Below are positions 8,196-14,730 of a DNA stretch of 64,000 bases, piece after piece. How positions within the stretch are numbered: position 1 is the stretch's first letter; the number at the start of each line of letters is the position of its first letter. The DNA lies in the NCBI RefSeq assembly GCF_000424985.1, contig NZ_AUKX01000009.1:62001-126000 (forward strand), given 5' to 3'. The notes beneath the pieces were generated by a model. The model saw nothing but the letters and a program-made list of their open reading frames with translations, did not search any database and was not told the DNA's origin. Source of the stretch: Arenibacter latericius DSM 15913 (GTDB taxonomy: Bacteria > Bacteroidota > Bacteroidia > Flavobacteriales > Flavobacteriaceae). A program made the position numbers and the translations under genes.

Positions 8196-9128
8196 ATGCA
8201 AGACGGAATATATGCAAAATTCAATACTTCGAAAGGAGAGATACTAGTTAAACTAACACATGATAAAACTCCAGGAACTGTAGGGAACTTCGTGGCTTTG
8301 GCAGAAGGTACCTTGGAAAATAGTGTTAGACCACAAGGAAAACCTTATTATGATGGGTTAAAATTCCATAGAGTTATTCCAGATTTCATGATTCAAGGTG
8401 GATGTCCATTGGGAACAGGAACCGGTGACGGTGGTTATAAGTTTGATGATGAGTTTCATCCAGAGCTTACCCATGATGGACCAGGGGTTCTTTCTATGGC
8501 CAATGCAGGACCTGGTACTAACGGTACACAATTCTTTATTACCCATGTAGCTACACCTTGGTTAGATAACAAGCATACCGTTTTTGGTCATGTTGTAGAA
8601 GGACAGGATATAGTTGATAGTATTGCACAAGGAGACAAAATAGAAACCTTAACCATAGAAAGAGTAGGAGCCGATGCTCAAAATTGGAATGCAGTAGAAG
8701 CTTTTAGAACCTTTGAAGGCTCTAGAGAAAAAAGATTGGCAGAAGAAAAAAAACGTATGGCTGCTGAATTGGATAAAGTGGCGGCTGGTTTTGACGAAAC
8801 TGAAAGTGGACTTAGGTATAAGATAATCCAAAAAGGTAACGGAGCAAAGCCAAAAACTGGTGAGAATGTATCCGTTCATTATGAGGGTGCGCTTTTAAGT
8901 GGACAGGTTTTTGATTCTTCCTATAAGAGAAAAGAACCTATTACCTTTCAATTAGGAGTGGGACAGGTAATCCCAGGATGGGATGAAGGTATTCAGCTTT
9001 TACAGGTTGGTGATAAAGCAAGATTTGTTATCCCATCTCACCTAGCTTATGGAAGTGCTGGTGCTGGAGGTGTTATTCCACCAAATGCAATCCTTGTTTT
9101 CGACGTAGAACTTATGGGGATTAGTTAA
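8196..9128 (+). CDS. Dual-family immunophilin: cyclophilin + FKBP peptidyl-prolyl isomerase
   Basis: One 310-residue polypeptide carries two unrelated prolyl isomerase folds. Residues 1-157 are a cyclophilin with FHRVIPDFMIQGG (57-69, catalytic Arg59) and NGTQFFIT (109-116). A charged helical linker spans about 170-200 (REKRLAEEKKRMAAELDK). Residues 203-310 are an FKBP with F-D (239-240), GVGQVIPGWDEG (254-265), A-Y-G (284-286) and V-F-D-V-E-L at the end. This arrangement matches the cyclophilin-FKBP proteins described from Flavobacterium. No signal peptide is present, so it should act in the cytoplasm as a folding helper. It has its own promoter and terminator. Confidence 0.95.
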   Translation: MQDGIYAKFNTSKGEILVKLTHDKTPGTVGNFVALAEGTLENSVRPQGKPYYDGLKFHRVIPDFMIQGGCPLGTGTGDGGYKFDDEFHPELTHDGPGVLSMANAGPGTNGTQFFITHVATPWLDNKHTVFGHVVEGQDIVDSIAQGDKIETLTIERVGADAQNWNAVEAFRTFEGSREKRLAEEKKRMAAELDKVAAGFDETESGLRYKIIQKGNGAKPKTGENVSVHYEGALLSGQVFDSSYKRKEPITFQLGVGQVIPGWDEGIQLLQVGDKARFVIPSHLAYGSAGAGGVIPPNAILVFDVELMGIS

Positions 9129-9207
9129 TCTAATAAGCTACTAGAATACTCATTTAGTTTTATTAGTGATTTAATTGCTAAATCCTCACTCGAAAAGAGT
9201 ATAATAT

Positions 9208-9242
9208 AAAAGGCCCTAGTTGATAGGGCCTTTTTATTTTTT
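9208..9242 (+). terminator. Rho-independent terminator after the immunophilin gene
   Basis: Arms AAAAGGCCCTA and TAGGGCCTTTTT close a short loop and are followed by TTTTTATTTTTT. It lies about 80 bases past the stop codon. Confidence 0.85.
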
Positions 9243-9338
9243 AAACTGACGTTAATTTTACTATAAGTCAGTGCAGCTTTGTAGAAATGCTAACCCAACT
9301 ATTTTAATAGATAAAGGATAGGACCATTCTGTTTCTAA

Positions 9339-9428
9339 TTATTGCTCTTTAGGCTTATTTAGGCTCAATAATAGCAATGCTATATTGATTACCAATAACG
9401 ATAATAAAATAGTGATAAAAGTAGTCAT
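9339..9428 (-). CDS. Candidate 29-residue single-span membrane protein
   Basis: This small open frame on the minus strand encodes 29 residues: a start M-T-T-F, about 20 consecutive hydrophobic residues (ITILLSLLVINIALLLLSL) and a polar tail N-K-P-K-E-Q. A single membrane helix with a positive tail is what many genuine bacterial small proteins look like. It lies alone in a 540-base gap between the immunophilin terminator and the cold shock gene terminator. No clear promoter box or strong ribosome site is visible, so it could also be chance. It would act in the inner membrane if real. Confidence 0.35.
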   Translation of the reverse strand: MTTFITILLSLLVINIALLLLSLNKPKEQ

Positions 9429-9610
9429 ATTAAAAACGTTTTAAGCGGGGGCTGTTACTATATTATGGTAGATGCAAATAAGATTAATAGGTTGCGTTAA
9501 AAAAGGAAGTATTACGTAAATAGGTGTATTTTCCTATAAAACAGCCATTCTTAGAGGGGAAGAAAAACAATTTGTGTACTAATTTTAATTATTATTGGAG
9601 AATGGATATA

Positions 9611-9638
9611 AAAAAACCCATCCTAGGGGACGGGTTCT
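9611..9638 (-). terminator. Rho-independent terminator of the cold shock gene
   Basis: On the minus strand the RNA forms ACCCGTCC/GGATGGGT followed by TTTTTT. One G-U pair exists only in the minus-strand RNA (A-C mismatch on the other strand), which fixes the orientation. It lies about 30 bases past the stop codon. Confidence 0.8.
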
Positions 9639-9667
9639 ATCTTTAAAAAAAAGTTGTATCGTAATTA

Positions 9668-9859
9668 TTAAATCACTTTCACGTTAACCGCGTTCAATCC
9701 TTTTTTACCTTGTTGTAGTTCAAATTCTACAACATCACCTTCACGAATTTCATCGATTAAACCAGAAATGTGTACAAAGTGATCTTCGCTTGATCCATCT
9801 TCAGTGATAAAACCATAACCTTTGGAATCGTTGAAGAATTTTACTGTTCCTTTATTCAT
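9668..9859 (-). CDS. Cold shock domain protein (CspA-like)
   Basis: The 63-residue protein is a single five-stranded cold shock domain. It has the nucleic-acid-binding motifs RNP1 (K-G-Y-G-F-I, residues 13-18) and RNP2 (H-F-V-H-I, about 27-31), preceded by G-T-V-K-F-F-N. Proteins of this kind bind single-stranded RNA or DNA and melt RNA secondary structure in the cytoplasm. The gene is monocistronic, with a -7 box at 9889-9896 and its own terminator. Its AT-rich leader is only about 25 bases, so the long structured leader of E. coli cspA is not present. Confidence 0.95.
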   Translation of the reverse strand: MNKGTVKFFNDSKGYGFITEDGSSEDHFVHISGLIDEIREGDVVEFELQQGKKGLNAVNVKVI

Positions 9860-9888
9860 TATAAAAAATTAAAAAAATTATATTGAGA

Positions 9889-9896
9889 CAAATATA
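9889..9896 (-). promoter_or_regulatory. -7 promoter box of the cold shock gene (TATATTTG)
   Basis: TATATTTG on the minus strand matches the Bacteroidota -7 consensus and lies 29 bases upstream of the start codon at 9859. Confidence 0.6.
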
Positions 9897-10215
9897 GGAT
9901 ATAATTTTTTAACACAGTGGTTTTTTGATAGTTATATTTATTTCTCCTCCTTATTTCTGTTAAAAATTATGATTTTACTCTATTAAAATCTATTTTTTTA
10001 AATCTGAAGTTTCGTTGTTATAAGCCCATTTAGATAGGTTTGTGGTAGTATTCAATAGTGAAATAGGTGTTTTTAAAGTAAATTTAAACGGCTACAATAT
10101 GTAGTTCAGAAATTACTTACAGCTTATAAATAATAATGAAAATAAAGGTCCAACTTCGGCTATACGAGTCGCTTATATAATATCATTATGGCCAACTTGT
10201 AAATGAAGTTCTTTT
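9897..10215. other. Intergenic stretch with no recognised feature
   Basis: AT-rich sequence between the cold shock promoter and the peroxiredoxin terminator. Stops are frequent in every frame and I see no RNA-like structure, repeat or small gene. Confidence 0.4.
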
Positions 10216-10256
10216 TTTAAAAAAGACAAAGCCTTCAGAAATCTAAAGGCTTTGTT
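10216..10256 (-). terminator. Rho-independent terminator of the peroxiredoxin gene
   Basis: On the minus strand the arms ACAAAGCCTTT and AAGGCTTTGT close a nine-base loop and are followed by CTTTTTT. It lies about 100 bases past the peroxiredoxin stop codon. Confidence 0.8.
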
Positions 10257-10356
10257 GTTAATATGTGCTAACCAAGACGTATAATTATTGATCTAAACGT
10301 CTGAGTATTTATAGATCATTTGATGTGTAAAACATCTAAATGATTAATAAACGATG

Positions 10357-10995
10357 TTATACATTTGGTTGTGGGGTAAGTCTTAAGTAAGGCTTAATTT
10401 CCTCAACTCCTTTTGGGAACATTTTTTTAGCATCCTCAGTGTTAATTGCCGGACTTACTACTACTTTTTCACCGTGCTTCCAGTCTGCTGGAGTAGCCAC
10501 TTTATGGTACTCAGTTAATTGAAGTGAATCTATTACTCTTAACAGTTCGTGGAAATTACGGCCTGTAGAAGCAGGGTAGGTAAGTGTTAATTTTACTGTT
10601 TTGTCTGGTGCAATAATATATACCGAACGAACAGTTAAATTGCTATCGGCATTAGGGTGAATCATATCATATAAAGTAGAGACTTTCTTATCCTCGTCTG
10701 CAATAATTGGAAAATTAACAGTAGTGTTTTGAGTCTCGTTAATATCTTTAATCCACTCTGCGTGTGAAGCTGCACTGTCTACACTAAGTGCAATCATTTT
10801 TACATTACGCTTGTCAAATTCATCCTTGAAATTTGCAGCTGCACCCAATTCCGTAGTACATACAGGGGTGAAATCGGCAGGATGAGAGAAAAGAATCCCC
10901 CATGAATCACCTAAATAGTCATATAAATTAATCATTCCAACGGAACTGTCCGCTGTAAAGTCAGGGGCTAAATCACCCAATCTTATTGTAGCCAT
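10357..10995 (-). CDS. 1-Cys-type (Prx6-class) peroxiredoxin
   Basis: Peroxiredoxins reduce hydrogen peroxide and organic hydroperoxides in the cytoplasm. The 212-residue length and long C-terminal extension fit the Prx6 class rather than AhpC. The active site is HPADFTPVCTTELG (38-51) with peroxidatic Cys46. The partner Arg lies in a conserved T-V-R-S-V-Y-I-I-A-P-D segment, and the C-domain contains the A-T-P-A-D-W-K-H-G-E motif typical of the class. No signal peptide is present. It is monocistronic; a TAATTTTA sequence upstream is one base off a -7 box. A thiol-fold protein on the same strand lies upstream at 11442. Confidence 0.93.
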   Translation of the reverse strand: MATIRLGDLAPDFTADSSVGMINLYDYLGDSWGILFSHPADFTPVCTTELGAAANFKDEFDKRNVKMIALSVDSAASHAEWIKDINETQNTTVNFPIIADEDKKVSTLYDMIHPNADSNLTVRSVYIIAPDKTVKLTLTYPASTGRNFHELLRVIDSLQLTEYHKVATPADWKHGEKVVVSPAINTEDAKKMFPKGVEEIKPYLRLTPQPNV

Positions 10996-11441
10996 TTTTA
11001 CTGGTTTTTTTGGTTAAAATTAATATCCTATAAAATTAGTAGATTATTATTGAATCCACTTTTTAAAAAGGTTAAAAAAGTATTAAAAATTAATCAGGCT
11101 CTGTGAAAAGTACGAGTAACTTAAGCTTGCTTTTAGCTATATTTCCTAGAATTTCTAATCCCTTTTAAAAACTGTATATTTCTATGTTTAAATTCCATTT
11201 CTCGCATTTTATGTTTTCCTATTTAGGATAACATTAATTGAAAGTATAGCTAAGGGGGTTTGTTAAGGGATTTTTCATATGCTTCATAAAATAAAGTATG
11301 AAACTAATTCTTATTAAGATTGAAAAGTAGACGAGACTTACACTTATATCAGGTCAAAATACTCCTTCTTGCTATAAAAATATAGATCCTGTACCATAAA
11401 AACATAGGTTAAATAAAAGGGATATGCCGAATTATGTTCTA
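10996..11441. other. Intergenic stretch with no recognised feature
   Basis: 446 AT-rich bases between the thioredoxin-like gene and the peroxiredoxin gene, both on the minus strand. I found no terminator for the upstream gene, no long open frame and no repeat. Confidence 0.4.
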
Positions 11442-12002
11442 TTAATTCTCTTTCCATTTAATGTTACATCCTAAACTAGGCTTTTGGATAGGATTAATTT
11501 TTGCTCCTTGGAGTAGGTTGTTCATAGCATCCTTTAAGTCTTCTCCAGTAACCGCTAATCCATTTCCAGGTCTAGAATTATCAAACTGTCCCCGATATAC
11601 CAGTTTTAAATCTGCATCAAATAAATAAAAATCAGGAGTGCAGGCAGCATCATAAGCTTTAGCTACCTCTTGTGTTTCGTCGTAAAGGTAAGGAAAGGTG
11701 TAATTTTGTTCCTTGCTTACCAACTTCATCAATTCTGGAGAATCTTTTGGATATTTTTCTACATCGTTACTAGAAATTGCAATAAAAGAAATCCCTAAGG
11801 GTTTAAATTCAATTGCCGTTTTAGAAAGTTCGGGGTTAATATGCTTAACAAACGGACAATGATTACAAATAAACATAATTACTGTTCCCTTTACTCCCTT
11901 ATAATCTTGTAGGGAACAATCTTTGTTTAGGGTGGGGTCTAATAATTTAAAATCTGGTGCAACAGTGCCTAAAGGCAGCATATTGCTAGGGGTATTTGCC
12001 AT
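11442..12002 (-). CDS. Thioredoxin-fold (AhpC/TSA-redoxin) family protein
   Basis: The 186-residue protein has a redoxin start (A-P-D-F-K-L-L-D) and a C-N-H-C motif at residues 46-49 within FICNHCPFVKHINPEL, followed by the I-S-S-N-D and C-T-P-D-F-Y-L-F-D segments. Small cytoplasmic redoxins with C-N-H-C-P-F are widespread and mostly uncharacterised; a peroxidase or disulfide reductase role is inferred from the fold. There is no signal peptide. The gene is separate from the peroxiredoxin (446 bases apart). Confidence 0.85.
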   Translation of the reverse strand: MANTPSNMLPLGTVAPDFKLLDPTLNKDCSLQDYKGVKGTVIMFICNHCPFVKHINPELSKTAIEFKPLGISFIAISSNDVEKYPKDSPELMKLVSKEQNYTFPYLYDETQEVAKAYDAACTPDFYLFDADLKLVYRGQFDNSRPGNGLAVTGEDLKDAMNNLLQGAKINPIQKPSLGCNIKWKEN

Positions 12003-12067
12003 GAATTGTATACTTTATTAAAAAATTAGGTAATACGATAAAAGTAATCAAATTTAATCGCATTTAA

Positions 12068-12337
12068 AAACGACTGCTTATAACACTAAAAGGTAAAGTA
12101 GTCAACAAGACTATTAAAACAGTGGCTTATTTTACTAGAGGTGAAAACTAATTCGATTGTAGAGAAGCCAATAAAAAGTTGATAGATGTGCCTGTGGAAA
12201 ATAATTTTAATTTGTATACTTATGATTCCTATAAAGTGGAACTTCTCTTGGTAATAAAATGGAAGGGTATAATAAATGAAAGAGGTATAAGTTACACTAT
12301 AACTAAGGTTGTGAATTTACAAAACATTAATAAATGA
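12068..12337 (+). pseudogene. Probable decayed gene remnant upstream of csaA
   Basis: One reading frame runs from 12068 to a stop at 12335-12337 with a single internal TAA at about 12149-12151. Both parts look coding: before the stop it reads ITLKGKVVNKTIKTVAYFTR, and after it LIDVPVENNFNLYTYDSYKV and VIKWKGIINERGISYTI, with beta-strand character. There is no ATG at the front and the frame is closed by TAA just upstream. The final stop overlaps the csaA start (ATGA). It may be the tail of a former beta-sandwich protein or a small TTG-started gene at 12179. I do not recognise a family. Confidence 0.35.
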
Positions 12338-12672
12338 ATGAAACTATAAATTGGGCAGATTTCACCAAAATAGAAATGAGGGTGGGGACTATTACAGAGA
12401 TTACAGATTTTCCGGAAGCTAAGAACCCATCATATAAAATTTGGGTCGATTTTGGTCCTGAGCTTGGTGTGAAGAAAACATCAGCGCAAATTACTTTAAG
12501 ATACACCCCGGAGCAATTAGTAGGGAAGCAAGTTGTTGCTGTGGTGAATTTTCCAAAGAAACAAATTGCTAATTTTATGAGTGAATGTCTTATATTGGGT
12601 GCTGTTGATGGGAGCGACGTGGTATTGTTGCAACCAGAATCCAAGGTCATTAACGGGCTTAAAATTTCCTAA
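12334..12672 (+). CDS. csaA: CsaA-like tRNA-binding protein
   Basis: The 112-residue protein is a single OB-fold tRNA-binding domain of the kind found at the C-terminus of bacterial methionyl-tRNA synthetase. Characteristic segments are F-T-K-I-E-M-R-V-G-T-I, the A-K-N-P-S-Y-K-I-W-V-D-F-G strand, V-A-V-V-N-F-P-K-K-Q-I-A and M-S-E-C-L-I-L-G-A. Free-standing copies such as CsaA form dimers and have been linked to tRNA binding or chaperone activity in the cytoplasm. The next gene begins three bases after the stop, so csaA leads a three-gene operon with a symporter and an acyltransferase. Confidence 0.93.
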   Translation: MNETINWADFTKIEMRVGTITEITDFPEAKNPSYKIWVDFGPELGVKKTSAQITLRYTPEQLVGKQVVAVVNFPKKQIANFMSECLILGAVDGSDVVLLQPESKVINGLKIS

Positions 12673-12675
12673 TAC

Positions 12676-13605
12676 TTGACAGTTAGCACAATAGATAGTT
12701 TACACATAGACTTTACCGAGCAATCGCTTTGGGTAATGAATATTGCATTGGGATTGGTAATGTTCGGAATAGCCCTAGATATTTCTGTAAACGATTTTAA
12801 ACGCCTGTGGCTCCAACCAAAACCTCTTCTTGTTGGAATGTTAAGTCAGTTTGTATTATTGCCGGCTGTTACTTTTCTTTTAGTGTTGTTAATTACTCCT
12901 ATTCCTAGTATTGCCCTAGGAATGTTTATGGTTGCTGCATGCCCAGGTGGCAATATTTCTAACTTTATTACTCATATCGCCAAAGGAAATTCGGCTTTGT
13001 CTGTAAGTTTAACAGCGGTAGCAACCCTATTGGCAGTGGTTATGACACCACTTAACCTTCAAGTTTGGGGCTCATTTTATGAGCCAACTTCAGTAATTTT
13101 AAAAGAGGTGGCCATTTCACCTTGGGAAATGGTGAAGTTGGTGGCCTTATTGCTTGGCTTACCCTTGGTTTTGGGAATGTCCTTAAACCATTTAAAACCC
13201 CAATTAGCATCTAAACTTGCCAAAATTCTAAAAATTGTCTCTATACTATTTTTTGTAATCTTAATATTTGTGGCCTTATACAATAACCGCGATATATTTA
13301 TGGATTATGTGGTTTATGTATTTTGGATTGTAGTTATCCATAATCTTTTGGCTTTTGTTACCGGTTATTCACTAGCTAACGTAATGGGGCTTTCTCAAAC
13401 TAATAAAAGAACCCTAGCCATAGAAACGGGAATACAAAACTCTGGTCTAGGGCTGCTATTGATCTTTACTTTTTTTGATGGAATGGGGGGGATGGCTCTT
13501 CTTGCCGCTTTTTGGGGAATATGGCATATAGTATCCGGATTGGTAGTAGCTAGTTTTTGGAGCTTTAAACCTTTAAAGAAGGTAGATACAGAAGAATTGG
13601 TATGA
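12676..13605 (+). CDS. Bile acid:sodium symporter (BASS) family transporter
   Basis: The 309-residue inner-membrane protein has nine or ten hydrophobic segments. It shows the family's A-C-P-G-G-N-I-S-N motif in the middle (VAACPGGNISNFITHIAKGN) and E-T-G-I-Q-N-S-G-L near the C-terminus, the two crossover regions that bind sodium in BASS transporters. The substrate cannot be read from sequence; organic acids or sterol-like acids are possible. The start is TTG at 12676, three bases after csaA. The first ATG (codon 21) would cut into the first helix, so TTG is preferred. It overlaps the next gene by four bases. Confidence 0.9.
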   Translation: MTVSTIDSLHIDFTEQSLWVMNIALGLVMFGIALDISVNDFKRLWLQPKPLLVGMLSQFVLLPAVTFLLVLLITPIPSIALGMFMVAACPGGNISNFITHIAKGNSALSVSLTAVATLLAVVMTPLNLQVWGSFYEPTSVILKEVAISPWEMVKLVALLLGLPLVLGMSLNHLKPQLASKLAKILKIVSILFFVILIFVALYNNRDIFMDYVVYVFWIVVIHNLLAFVTGYSLANVMGLSQTNKRTLAIETGIQNSGLGLLLIFTFFDGMGGMALLAAFWGIWHIVSGLVVASFWSFKPLKKVDTEELV

Positions 13606-14666
13606 GAAAGTTTGGGTATCTTCTTTTATGGGCATGGATAAAAATGTCACTATGGATGTACTTTTCCAAGATATCGATTAGGGGGATTGGGCAAGTTCCT
13701 AAAAATAAGCCACTTCTTTTTTTAGCAAATCATCAGAATGCACTTTTAGATGCCTTGTTGGTGGCCACCCATAGTCCAAAAAAGATTTATTTTCTTACTA
13801 GGTCTGATGTTTTTAGAAATCCTATTCTTAAAATGTTTTTTAATTATCTGCAGATGATTCCTATTTATAGGATACGAGACGGTAAGGAAGCTTTAAAATA
13901 TAATGAAGCGATTTTTCAACGTTGCAGCAAGTTATTGCAGAGGGGAGAGGCTATACTAATATTTCCGGAAGGCAACCATTCCTTAAAACGGAAAGTACGC
14001 CCCTTGAGTAAAGGGTTTACCCGATTTTTGTTTGCCGCTTTGGATGATAATCCCCAATTGGATGTTCGTTTGGTCCCAATAGGGATAAATTATAAGAAGG
14101 CGGCTGCCTTTCCAGATAAGGTGACGGTCTGCTACGGTACAGATATACAGCTGCTAAATTATTATGATAAAGATGCAATAATAGATTCTGTAAATAGCTT
14201 AAAAAGAGTGGTTCACCAAGAATTAACTACGCTTACCACGCATATAGATGATGAGAAGGAGTATGATGATATAGTCTCTTATTTAAAGGTAAATGGAATA
14301 GACTTTTTAGACCCTGAAGTTGCTAATAAGATGGTGTCCAGTTATGATTTAAACTCAAAGCCTGTTGACTTAGAGGGCAATAGGTGGTCTAAAGTTTATG
14401 GTGTTGGAAAGGTGTTATTCAATATAATTAACCTCCCAATTTTCTTAATTTGGACCAAGGTTATTAGGCCAAAGGTGGGGGAGCTGGAATTTTTGAGTAC
14501 GGTGAGGTTTATGGTGTTTCTCCTATTTTATCCCATTTTCTATCTTCTTCTAGCCTTAATCTTAACCTATGTTTTGAGTTATACCTGGGCTCTTTTCGTG
14601 CTAGTAGTTCATATGATGCTTAATCTGATTTGGGTGAAACTATTGGCTCCAGTATTTTCTAAATAA
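13602..14666 (+). CDS. Lysophospholipid acyltransferase (PlsC-like) with C-terminal membrane helices
   Basis: The 354-residue protein has an acyltransferase domain in the first 200 residues. Motif I is N-H-Q-N-A-L-L-D (His44, Asp50; the spacing is H-x5-D instead of H-x4-D, as often in Bacteroidota members) and motif III is FPEGNHS (121-127). Two hydrophobic segments lie at about 295-350. Such enzymes acylate lysophosphatidic acid or a related lysolipid at the inner membrane. The start overlaps the symporter stop (ATGA). The symporter may supply or export an amphipathic acid, but this is inference. Confidence 0.88.
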   Translation: MRKFGYLLLWAWIKMSLWMYFSKISIRGIGQVPKNKPLLFLANHQNALLDALLVATHSPKKIYFLTRSDVFRNPILKMFFNYLQMIPIYRIRDGKEALKYNEAIFQRCSKLLQRGEAILIFPEGNHSLKRKVRPLSKGFTRFLFAALDDNPQLDVRLVPIGINYKKAAAFPDKVTVCYGTDIQLLNYYDKDAIIDSVNSLKRVVHQELTTLTTHIDDEKEYDDIVSYLKVNGIDFLDPEVANKMVSSYDLNSKPVDLEGNRWSKVYGVGKVLFNIINLPIFLIWTKVIRPKVGELEFLSTVRFMVFLLFYPIFYLLLALILTYVLSYTWALFVLVVHMMLNLIWVKLLAPVFSK

Positions 14667-14706
14667 AAAGAGTCGCTCTTTATATTTCTTAATAAAAAAG
14701 CGACCC
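14665..14706 (-). terminator. Terminator of the M14 carboxypeptidase gene
   Basis: GGTCGCT and AGCGACT arms, with extra T-A pairs, flank a loop of about 20 bases; on the minus strand the hairpin is followed by CTTTTTATTT. It lies between two convergent genes. Confidence 0.65.
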
Positions 14707-14730
14707 TAATTATTCGGTTAACGATGCTTG

